Made by a program: the position numbers and the translations under genes
Assembly: GCA_013054445.1 (NCBI GenBank)
Contig: JAAMPI010001309.1
Coordinates: forward strand, 1 to 16,141
Length of the DNA stretch: 16,141 nt
Origin: Cudoniella acicularis
Lineage: Eukaryota > Ascomycota > Leotiomycetes > Helotiales > Helotiaceae
Direction: 5' to 3'
Notes under the pieces: model-generated
What the model saw: only the letters and a program-made list of their open reading frames with translations
Told to the model about the DNA's origin: nothing
Databases searched by the model: none
Shown here: one piece after another, positions 1 to 8,548 of the stretch
Numbering within the stretch: the first letter of the stretch is position 1
Layout: each line of letters opens with the position of its first letter

Positions 1-346
1 TGTGGGAGCTTGTTGCTTTGAGGCTGCATACGCCGAGGAAGGTATTCCCGTTTGGAGAGGGGGGTAAGGAAGTCATGCTTTATGGGGATGTGAAGTATAC
101 GCTTAAGGATGGGAGGAAGGCTGATGTATGTTTGCTTTGTCTCTTTTTTCTTGGGGGAGTTTTTTTGATCTGTGAAGGGGGGGAATGATTGACTGAGACT
201 AATGGTTGTGGGGTAGGTTGAATGGGCTGCGAGGGCGAATATGGTTCAGGAGGGTGGGAAGTGGAAGATGGCGTTTTATCAGGTTTATCTCGGTGAGTTG
301 ACTATCTTGCTTTGTATTTTGCCTTGTAGATGAGGGTGGAGGCTAA
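1..346 (+). CDS. NTF2/SnoaL-like small protein, 3' part only
   Basis: This is the 3' end of a gene that begins left of the window. Exon 1..125 is read from base 3 and gives residues beginning WELVALRLHTP and running to DGRKADV. A 91-nt intron follows (126-216, donor GTATGT, acceptor TAG, branch-like ACTAAT). The next exon, from 217, gives VEWAARANMVQ ... WKMAFYQVYL. The WKM..YQVYL ending is a typical last strand of fungal SnoaL/NTF2-fold proteins, which are small cone-shaped domains often with no known reaction. The end is uncertain. Reading through gives a stop at 331-333. A very short 37-nt intron (293-329, GTGAGT...TAG) would give YQVYLDEGGG and a stop at 344-346. I favour the spliced form because related fungal proteins, as I recall them, continue with YQVYLD. 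No function can be assigned beyond the fold. Confidence 0.6.
126..216 (+). other. Spliceosomal intron in the NTF2-like gene
   Basis: Donor GTATGT follows GCT GAT, and the acceptor GGTAG precedes GTT GAA TGG. Splicing is phase 0 and joins ADV to EWAAR. The intron contains an in-frame stop, so it must be removed. Confidence 0.65.
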
Positions 347-612
347 TGGTTTGAAGATTCCGCTGCTATGCAGAATGCAAAGTGAGAGAGAATGTCGAAG
401 AGGGGGGGCATAGACAAAATGTACAAAACCAAGTGTCTTGAATATCTCTTCATTGATTGCTGTGACTTACTTCTTAGATCCACAAGAGAATTTTAACAGC
501 ACAGGAGTTCATCAATCTGCAAAAAGAGCAGTCCACCCAAACTCCCCTTTTGAGAAAAAATCCCAATAACGCCAATCGTGCCAAATGTATCGTCACAACA
601 TCATCCACGCAC

Positions 613-1336
613 TTAATCAATCTCCATCTCGTCCTCCTCGCCACCGTCAACTAGCGCCTTCTTCCTAATCTTCATCTTTCCAAACACCTTCGTGGGTTCT
701 CTAATCGGCTCATCCACATCCTCCCACTCCTCGCCTCTCTCCTCTTCTAACCTCTTCTTCTCACTAGCTCTCATTCTCGGCAGCAAGTGACTGTTCTCCG
801 CAACCAACTTCCTATCCAACTCTCTCTGCCTCTCCTTGTTCTTAGCCATGCGCTTCTTGTAGAATACCCGTTGTCTCTTCTGCTTAACTTCCTCGAAACG
901 TGACATGGCTTTCTCGGTGAGCGCAACTTGATCACGGTCGTAGCGGATAGGAATGTTACGTTTCGCGGCGAAGGCGAGGGTACCGTCGACAACCATTTCT
1001 TTCCCAGCGGCCTTTCGGAAGGCTTTGGTCCATGCGAGTTTGCGGGGGTTGCGCTTCATTTTAAACTATTGGTGCCTGTCAGTATAATTCCCAAGATTGC
1101 TGCTCAACAGCAATTGGGACTGAGCGCAAAGCGAAAGTGAAAACGAACGTTCTTATGGCATTTGCTCCTGCAAAATCTGAAGAGGCGGGCATCATTGCGG
1201 ACGAAGGTGATGCCTTTGCTGGGATAGCAAGGCCTAGAGCAGAAATAACACGTCTCGATCCTTTATTCAAATCTCTATTAGCAATCAATCCTGTTCCTTT
1301 ACCCATTCTTGCAAGAAATGGAAAATCATACCTCAT
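613..1336 (-). CDS. RLP24: Ribosome biogenesis protein RLP24 (RSL24D1 family)
   Basis: Rlp24 is an L24e-like placeholder that joins nucleolar pre-60S particles and is later exchanged for ribosomal protein L24 by the AAA-ATPase Drg1. Three coding exons are read on the minus strand: 1336-1332 (ATGAG, only 5 nt), 1260-1149 and 1065-613. Introns are 1261-1331 (71 nt, GTATGA...AAG, branch TGCTAAT) and 1066-1148 (83 nt, GTTCGT...TAG, branch ACTGAC). The joined frame gives 189 residues; yeast Rlp24 is 199. The N-terminus is [15 protein letters not shown], with the zinc-binding cysteines C6, C9, C32 and C36 ([11 protein letters not shown]). The conserved [20 protein letters not shown] block starts at residue 41, and a basic helical region and acidic tail (EEDEMEID) follow. 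An ATG at 1059 would give a 148-residue protein without the zinc finger, so it is not the real start. The gene is divergent from PAM18. Confidence 0.93.
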
Positions 1337-1613
1337 TGTGACGGTGAGGGCGAGATCTTTGATCGGGGGAAACTTTTTCTGCAGCGATGAGCTTTATCGC
1401 AGGAACTGCAAGATAAAAAAACTAGTGGAGTTCGGTTAGACACGGATAATTGTTTTTGCGCTGCCGAGTCCCGATGTCCGCTCAAAAATATCGCCTTCTT
1501 CACAACTTCAAAACTGCATTGCGACTCTTGACCGCACAGCACAGCAATCTCGATCTTCACCACCTTTCTGGGCACATTTAGTAATAGGGTGATAAAGGGA
1601 AAGAGAAGGGAAG
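1337..1613. promoter_or_regulatory. Shared divergent promoter of RLP24 and PAM18
   Basis: The 277 bp between the two start codons must hold both 5' leaders and both promoters. It contains an exact PAC octamer at 1384-1391 inside a GCGAT-n7-ATCGC dyad, and pyrimidine/purine-skewed tracts near 1571-1610 typical of fungal leaders. No clear TATA box was seen. Confidence 0.6.
1384..1391 (+). promoter_or_regulatory. PAC element (GCGATGAG)
   Basis: This is an exact match to the PAC consensus known from yeast ribosome-biogenesis promoters, where Dot6/Tod6 bind. It lies 47 nt upstream of the RLP24 start codon. It overlaps an inverted repeat, GCGAT at 1384-1388 and ATCGC at 1396-1400. The same octamer occurs once more in the window, in reverse, inside coding sequence (5122-5129), so chance is not excluded. 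Confidence 0.45.
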
Positions 1614-2080
1614 ATGGCATCAGTACTCACAATCGGCGTTGGTGTCGCTGCAGCAGCCTTTATTGTACGCCTCCTCTCTCAACATCCTTACCCGAATTGA
1701 TCTACCTACTCTTTATCACTATCTCTACACCCAGCAGCAAACTAACATCTCCAAGGGAAGAGCAGGTCTTTTAGCCTTCCGCCGCTCACGGGGTGAAGCC
1801 GTCGGCGCATTAGGCAAGGCATTTTACAAAGGTGGATTCGAGCCCAAGATGAACCGCCGCGAAGCTGCGTTGATTCTACAACTGAGGTAGGCTCTTCCTC
1901 TTACTACTCTCCCCATATTCTGGTATTAACAAATTCTACAGCGAAAGAAGTCTCACCAAAGACCGCATACGGAAGAATCACCGCACGCTCATGATGCTGA
2001 ACCATCCGGATCGAGGGGGGAGTCCATATCTTGCGACGAAAGTTAATGAAGCAAAGGAATTCTTGGAGAAGAACGGTTAG
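1614..2080 (+). CDS. PAM18: Mitochondrial import motor J-protein Pam18/Tim14
   Basis: Pam18 is anchored in the inner membrane at the TIM23 channel and uses its J domain to stimulate ATP hydrolysis by mtHsp70, pulling preproteins into the matrix. Three exons, 1614-1664, 1756-1886 and 1942-2080, give 106 residues. Introns are 1665-1755 (91 nt, GTACGC...AAG, branch ACTAAC) and 1887-1941 (55 nt, GTAGGC...CAG, branch ATTAAC). The N-terminus, [17 protein letters not shown], is the single hydrophobic span. [11 protein letters not shown] follows, then the family block [17 protein letters not shown]. The J-domain signature HPD is at residues 82-84 ([12 protein letters not shown]), and the protein ends KEFLEKNG as usual for the family. 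The start has a purine at -3 (AAGATGG). The short fungal form lacks the long N-terminal extension of yeast Pam18. Confidence 0.95.
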
Positions 2081-3781
2081 CGCAAGCTCGTGGCAGAGAG
2101 GAATATGTGATAGGGGGCCTCGATCCGGTGTATGATATTTGTGGAATAAAGGAATTGGACGGCATAGCGAAGGCGTTGATTTGGCGTTACGACAAACGGT
2201 AATCAGGAGACAGGCCGGCAGGCATTCTAGACGGCCTTATTGTATAAATTTTGTGGATATATGTACAAAACACCAAGCGGAAGTGCCGGCTGGAATGAAA
2301 GAAGGATCTCTCCTCTAAAATTTCAAAATGAACGATTCGTAACCCAATATTCTGGAAATAGTACTTCCTGGTATCTATTTTTTTTTTCTTTCTGAATGGT
2401 CCCTAGCGGGATAAGTAGGGGCTTTTAATTTTTTTTAATTTTTTTAATACATACTGAAATAACGATTTTCATGGAAAGAAGCTCCGCCGTCCAAGCCTAC
2501 TATGTAGGTACTTAAGCCGGCTCTGTCACCAAACTTCGTCTCCTTTCCCAAAACTTGATCAACACGGTTCACTACAAGAAAAGCTAAGGAATCGAGCATT
2601 TTACTTTCGCCAAACACTATGAAGTACGTGAGGACAAATTAAGTTTTGCTAAAATACATTGCAAACGATGCAAGAGCTTCACCAGATTAAACCGAGTAAG
2701 AGCCACCAAGCAAGTCAGTCTCACCTCAAACGACTGAATGTCTGAACGACTGAACGACAGAAAGTACAATACTCCCTAATCTAAAAGACAAGAGCCTCTT
2801 TACTGGAAAAAGGGCAATAATAATAATACCACAAGTAAGAAAATTTCAAATTTGAGAAGTCTGCTAAGAGAAATATGACGAATCGTGCTGTTCAATGTTT
2901 CGCAACTTTTGGAAATGCTGGAGGAGGTTGATTAGTAACATTTCCATATTCTAGAATGGAGTGTGATGGTATTTATTTATTTACCCTGATGCTTTGACGA
3001 AGTGTTCAATTCAATACTGTTCTTTCAAGTCTTTCTCCATTCACTGTACCTAAAAAGACTTCATACATATATATACTGTCCCCTTTCCCTCTCATTCCAT
3101 TCAGTTAATCCTGGCCTATTCTCCTGCATGTACGAGATAGGGGTTGAGGTGGAGTTGTAGCGTAGAATCTGAAGAGGATTAGAACCAACTAAATCAACGA
3201 GCGACCGAAAGTATTAAATAACCAATAGATCGAAAGGGGTGACTTGCGTTCTCACCAACCTCCTCCCAATAACAATCTTAGAAAAGATAAGAAATCCGAA
3301 AGCCAAGTAGAAGGGAAGGAAATCCTCCTCACAGGGAGTAATGGCAATTATCATATGTGTATTCATTTCTAATCATGCTCGTCTTCATGCCAGCAATCGT
3401 CATTTTTGTATCATTATGAACGTGGAGAAATCCCCTATCGCGTCTGGGGAATGGAGGTATATACTATAATACCATCCCAGTAAATTTTGAATATTAGCGT
3501 GAGCCGTTATAGTCTTTAGAAGCTCATGCGATGTCATAACTTCACAAGCCAGAGACCGATCAAAAATAGTACGTAAAACTTCTCAATTGAAGTTACATGC
3601 TACACACGTTGATGGATCCCTCCAAGCATGCTCGCCATTTCGTCATCATCAAGAACGCCGTTTTGGGTAAAGGAAAAGTGAGTCCCTAATTTTCTTCCCA
3701 ATCATTCGTCAACTCCCCAGCACTACTAATTCCGCAAATGTAATCTTAAGGCCTTGCCAATTTTGGTTCTGGCTTCCGGTT
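2081..3781. other. Gene-free convergent intergenic region, AT-rich
   Basis: This gap lies between the 3' ends of PAM18 (+) and the GW-repeat gene (-). I found no open frame above about 60 codons and no splice-linked coding pattern. It contains T tracts at about 2379-2388, 2429-2437 and 2440-2447, which could serve PAM18 3'-end formation. A short reiterated motif (CGACTGAA-like) lies near 2730-2758, and ATATATATAC near 3067-3076. There is no tRNA or snRNA that I recognise. At 1.7 kb it is long for two 3' UTRs, so an unannotated non-coding transcript is possible but not shown. Confidence 0.5.
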
Positions 3782-6769
3782 TCATTCAGCATCGCTGCCT
3801 GTCCAACAATCGCCATCCTTCGGCTTTTCAGGAAATACCAATGGGCCAGTGGAGTCTGGGTCGCTTCCCCTCAGCCCACCCTCGCGAGCGTCGCCTGAAG
3901 CAACACGACCTCTGGTTGAGGAAGCGGGAGGTGGAATAGGAGTGTTGATGGTTGGAGCTTGGTTCATCTGGGAACCTACACCTGATCGTTGTAGCTCTAA
4001 GTCAGCCACGAGTCTGTTAATAGCATCAACTTGCGCGAGCACCTCGGCTACTTCGGCGTTTCGATGGTCGAGATCGTCGTCTTTGGGCTCGGTCTCTTCC
4101 TTCGAGGATTCGAGGATTTGCACTGCTTACTGGTCTTGACATCCGCAGTAGCATTCAGTCGCGGCGAGGAAGTGAAATCGAGGTCGGCAATGCTATGCTT
4201 CTCGGCAGGATGAATCCCTAAACTAGAGACATCATCTTGCACCTGCTTTAAAGCGCTGATAAGGCTGAATCTATCGCTGTCGGCTTCAGTATTTGTGCCA
4301 TTCGTGTTGCTGCCCCATTGAACGTCACCAGCAGAATGATTCGCAACCCATTGATTTCCTGTTGACGGGCCATGACCAATATCCTTAGTTCCCAATGCAG
4401 ACCACGAATTGTTTCCTGGCTCTGCTCCCCATCCAGTCGTGTTCGAAATGCCGCCACTTGAGCCCCATTGACCGTCGCCAACAGATTGACTCATAACCCA
4501 CTGATTTTCTGTTGACGGACCATGACCGATATTCTTTGTTCTACTTGAAGTCCACGAATTGTTTCCTGGTGCCGCACCCCAGCCTGTAGCGTCTGTATTT
4601 CCATCACCCCAACCTGTAGCCTCCGCAGCTTTATCAAAACCCCAGCCAGGGTGCTTCTTCGAAGTTCCACCATATACCCATCCCTCCGATGGCTTGGCTG
4701 CAGACCTGGATGATTTCTTAGAATCAGGAAGGGCCGGCTTGATCGGCGCTCCTCCGTCACTATCTCCAGCAGAAGACCAGCCTTCCTTGCTGTGAGGAGC
4801 AGTTTTTTGGTCTCTACGCTTGGCACGATCAACCAAGTCCTTGACCGCAATACCAATCATAGCATGGAGAGTATACACAGCATCGTTACCAGCGTTGTGA
4901 ACATTCCAATTAACGAGATTGAGTTCCGACAAGATAACGACAAGTTTTGTTAGCTGGTCGTTGCGATTTAGATACTGCCACATTCGGGCAGTGTCTATTT
5001 GATCATGCAGGGAGAGATTCGAAACGTCATAGCCGATTTTTCGCAAATACCTGATATCACCGTCAAGATCATGTCCGACCAGAACTATGTTTCGCTTTGG
5101 CGGCTCTTCATTGGAGGCATTCTCATCGCGCTTTCCGGAAAACGGGTGTTTAAAGCAGTTTGCGATAACGTGCGGAGCGTCCTTCAAATTGATGAACTCG
5201 CTCTCGCTGTTTGGTCCATAGTCAGTATGTTGATCGTGTAAAGGGAACTGGAAAACTTGCCCAAATTCGAAGCGGTCAGCGCAACCAGTAACATGCTCGC
5301 CATTTGTAAAATGCTTGTGTTCGTTAATTCGGAAGTGTTCAGCGCGAATCAAGGACATCCAGTTCGCTCCACCTTCTCCGGGGACAGCCGCTGAGATATC
5401 GGTGGTATCGAGAGTAGCAACTCCGATCTCCGTGATGGTATTATGATCTTTCTCCCAAGCCTCCACGTCAATCGCCACAAAGACAACATTGCTCTCTTGA
5501 GAGAATGGCGGAAGAGAGTCGGGCTGGAAAGTAAGAGCTGGAGTTTTAAACGCACCCTCTTGGACGGCGATATCATAAGCCTCCCATTCCTTGTCTTCCA
5601 AGCCGGCCAATTTAGCTTGATGGAGGCCTTTGCGAATCTCACGAAGGCCGTGATATCGTTGTACTCGCTTCGTTTGGTCGCCCCATGATTTTCGCGTACC
5701 GAGATGGTCCTTCCTATTCTTCTCCTTTTTGGCAGTCTTTCTTGCTTTTTGAGATTGACGAATCAAATCCATCTTTGCTAAGGAATTTGCGACCGCTGCA
5801 TCCGAGGGTTCAATGGGTGACCATTCCTCGTCAGCCGGTTTGTAGTAGGCGGGTGGCACATTTTTACTCAAAGAGCCAGCCATGACCGGATCCGTTGACC
5901 GTCCAAGATAACGAGGATATGGGGTTCCGTCAAGGGTAAAAGTAATGTAGAATCCTTCACGCCCGCCTCCAGATGGGATTGAGAGGTCTGTGTGCAGGGT
6001 ATTGTTGATGAGCTTCAAGAATTGCGTAAACTGCTTGGTTGGTACAAGGATAGATGGTTGACGGTTGGGTTCCGGATAGACGTAAAATCTGTAGTCGAAA
6101 GTTAAAACCACGAAGCTCGACTCAACTCGGAATGTCTCGAAAACTTACTGATCCCAAATCTGATTTAAAAACTTTCCTCCGTCAAAGAAACGCGTCGCAA
6201 CCTATTTGAGAGTCAGTTAATCACTACTGGGTAGATGGTCTAGCCTGGAGTGGAAGCAGTGTCGATTTGCCATAAGGACAGGGCGATTGACAATTCCAAG
6301 TAGAAGAGCGCGCATTCTGCTGTGCCCTTTACGTGAATGACATCCGCGAAATGTTGGAAGGGGTAAAAAGATTTAAAGACGTACCCTATCTTGATTTCTT
6401 TTTCCAATCCATAACCAGGGATACTTCTTTACTAGTCCCAAAGCCATAAATTCTTCACCTTCAGGTGCAAGCTGGCCACATTTGAGCGTCGCATATTCGG
6501 TGAAGGGGGGTGAAAGCACAGCAATGCCTATGTCGTAAAAACGTGAGCAAACAGCCTGGAGGGAACTGAATATCAAAGATGAGAAGATACACACCTTGCT
6601 CTTTGCTAGCACCTTTCTTTCCTCTTTCTGCCGCGCGACCACTTGTGACGTATTCGTCATCGTCGGAATTGGTGACATTGTCGTAGTCGAGGGGTTTTGT
6701 GGGTTTCTCCTCCCGTTTCTCTCCCACTCCCCAGCCGTTGAGGGCGTCTAATTTTGCCAATCTATCCAT
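3782..6769 (-). CDS. DEDDh exonuclease-fold (Gfd2/YDR514C-like) protein with GW/WG repeats
   Basis: Five exons are read on the minus strand: 6769-6595, 6527-6385, 6201-6149, 6088-4131 and 4047-3782. Introns are 67, 183, 60 and 83 nt. The joined frame gives 864 residues. The first exon starts MDRLAKLDALNGWGVGE. A conserved N-terminal block (VATRFFDGGKFLNQIWDQ, then FYVYPEPNRQPS) precedes a basic helix. The RNase-H-like core carries DVE (about D331, E333) in FVAIDVEAWE, a second acidic motif VGHDLDGDIRYLR (about 464-466), and HNAGND (about H521, D526). Together these form a complete DEDDh set, so a 3'-5' exonuclease is plausible; the Gfd2 family itself is poorly characterised. Residues about 560-716 are a disordered tail with roughly a dozen tryptophans in GW, WG, SW and QW settings. 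A predicted helical segment (AEVLAQVDAINRLVADLELQ) follows in exon 5. The last intron is inferred, and without it the protein stops at 4048 with 803 residues. An Argonaute-linked role is inference. Confidence 0.8.
4048..4130 (-). other. Proposed intron 4 of the GW-repeat gene, acceptor overlapping an alternative stop codon
   Basis: The donor is ACCA|GTAAGC at 4130 and the acceptor is GAAGTAG|CCGAGG ending at 4048. The TAG of the acceptor is also the stop codon of the unspliced frame. Splicing is phase 1 and opens a further 88 codons to 3782. The branch site is weak, which lowers confidence. Confidence 0.5.
4288..4587 (-). repeat. Two tandem 150-bp coding repeats (50-residue GW units)
   Basis: Two adjacent units, 4587-4438 and 4437-4288, encode TGWGAxPGNNSW, then TKxIGHGPSTxNQWV, then GDxQWGS, with a spacing of exactly 50 codons. 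By eye about two thirds of the residues match. Conservation is also clear in the DNA: the stretch around 4403 recurs at 4553. This is a recent in-frame tandem duplication inside the tryptophan-rich tail. Confidence 0.85.
6089..6148 (-). other. Intron 3 of the GW-repeat gene
   Basis: The donor is GATCA|GTAAGT and the acceptor is CTACAG|ATTTTAC. Splicing is phase 2 and joins NQIWDQ to FYVYPEP. The unspliced frame meets a TAA directly after GAT CAG. Confidence 0.8.
6202..6384 (-). other. Intron 2 of the GW-repeat gene (183 nt, long for this window)
   Basis: The donor is AGG|GTACGT, the branch is GATTAACTGAC, and the acceptor is AATAG|GTTGCG. Splicing is phase 0 and joins GKRNQDR to VATRFFDGG. 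Confidence 0.7.
6528..6594 (-). other. Intron 1 of the GW-repeat gene
   Basis: The donor is CAAG|GTGTGT and the acceptor is CATAG|GCATTGC. Splicing is phase 1 and joins SKEQ to GIAVLSPPFTEY. Confidence 0.75.
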
Positions 6770-8548
6770 TGCAACCCTACCGTCTAATCTAGACTCAGAC
6801 GGATGTGATGCTCAGCTGTGCTGCGATGAATGGTGATGAGGTGGTGGTGTTGTGACGGGGGAAGGGTTTTCGCCGCGACAAAAAAGTTATAGGATTATGC
6901 ACAAGGCTAAAACGAGAGCCTCAATCTCCGTCCGAACTTTTGCACCTTCAACTAAACATAAATTGAATAGCCTTTTACTGGAGTATTCAATGCTCTTCCT
7001 TCACTACCATCCATACCAAAGGCAGTATCATACCAGCAGTCCACTGGATGGAAGAGACCTGCTAAATATTCCACAACAACAAAGACGTTCGCAGCCCGCT
7101 CTCACCCCTTGCCAAAGCTTCTTGACTGACGCCTTGCAAATGTAATGGAACCAGTAGGCAGTCTATAAGAAATGCAAAGCAGTTGATATTGCCAAATGAA
7201 GTTTATGCAGGTACCCGTTTATAGATGGCCCACCACAGTGGATTGACGTGCTTAAGCGTTTCAAGCAATGGTCTCCCACATTGAAACCCACGGATATCTG
7301 TGCTTTGCTGATCATTGACAGATTTCTAGCCTGGATGCTGGAAAAAGCACAGCGACGGTCGCCTCCTATTTCAGCCTCTGCCAGATGGCGTGCTCACTTG
7401 AACTAGTAAAATAAAATGCACATCCATTAACACAATAACTTAGAAATGCAGCACTTGGAAACACGTAGGATATCACACCTCAGGGTGATTGTGGGTTTAT
7501 TGAAGCTAAAGCAGTTCTCAAACCCGAAGTTTTCAGGCTTCTAGCCTTCGGACCGGATTATTCTAACGTCCGAGAGTAGTACAAAGAAGGGGGTTTAAGC
7601 GAGCATTCGAGAAGGTTCACAGGTCTAAAATTACTCAGGTAGACTAAAATACCTCTAGGCCTTCAGAAAGGATTATCTAGAACAACTGGAAATATATGGC
7701 CACTAATTTATGGTTAGAAGAAGACGCGGATACCTAACAATCCCTCAATATCTTGGTGTTACAGGGTAGTAGGGGGCTTTGCTAAAGCCGTAATAGACAT
7801 TTATTTCGTATGGGAGTATTGGAGGCGTGCAAACATCACAAGAAAGAGACCGGGGAATCTAGAGATTGGAGGGGAGACTCAAAGCGAGTCCTGCGTTATC
7901 AAATTCAGAGCAGCATAATGCGCTCAGGAATAAGTCTGCTAGGCAAGCTGAACCCAACTCGAAAAAGTGTCTTCTCCGCAAACCATTCCATCAGTGTCAA
8001 TTTGGCCATGATGCCAATTATCGTCTTCTCCCTACCACCCTCCAACGCAAATGTTCATCTTCGTCCCCACGATAATTAAAATACATATGTGCAATAAGAG
8101 CTGTGAATAATAAAGTCTCCTCATCCATGCCTATAACATGGTAGAGACATAGTAATGCATTTTCGTTGATCACATGCATAAGAAGCCGTAAAAGCGTCGA
8201 GCCGATCCGATTCTTCAGAATACCGGAAAGAGGCGGAGTGGTGTTGAATGTTGAAAAGGTATGTGCAAAACAAAATATCCATCAATCCATCAAAGGGAGG
8301 CTCCGAGCGCACGAGACTTTAGCACAGGCTCCAGGATATCCTCCCTCAAATCGCCCAAAATAAAATCAATACGCCATGTAGTCATTCCGCGTCCTTGCGA
8401 TAAGGGGGATGAATGTCAGATCCCAGAACCATCCTTCAGATCCTAACGAGCAGCGTGCTGCAAAAACCAAATTGATCGATGCACGCCGGCAGATCATAGC
8501 CCAGTCCTGATTCTATGCACCCCACTCCAAGTAACGCCGTCGATTGTA
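6770..8548. other. Gene-free region: upstream of the GW-repeat gene and downstream of STB3
   Basis: This 1.8-kb gap lies between two minus-strand genes. Small open frames, for example 7810-8079 (+), have no family resemblance, no splice context and overlap others in different frames, so I do not call them. The part next to 6770 should hold the promoter of the GW-repeat gene, and the part next to 8548 the STB3 3' UTR. No repeat, tRNA or mobile element was recognised. Confidence 0.5.

Noticed and set aside
613..1059. RLP24 starting at the internal ATG (MKRNPRK)
   Set aside because: Upstream exons encode the L24e-type zinc finger in frame with good splice sites, so the internal ATG is not the start.
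7810..8079. 89-codon ATG-initiated open frame in the gap right of the GW-repeat gene
   Set aside because: It has no recognisable domain, a second frame is open over the same bases, and no supporting splice or context signal was found.
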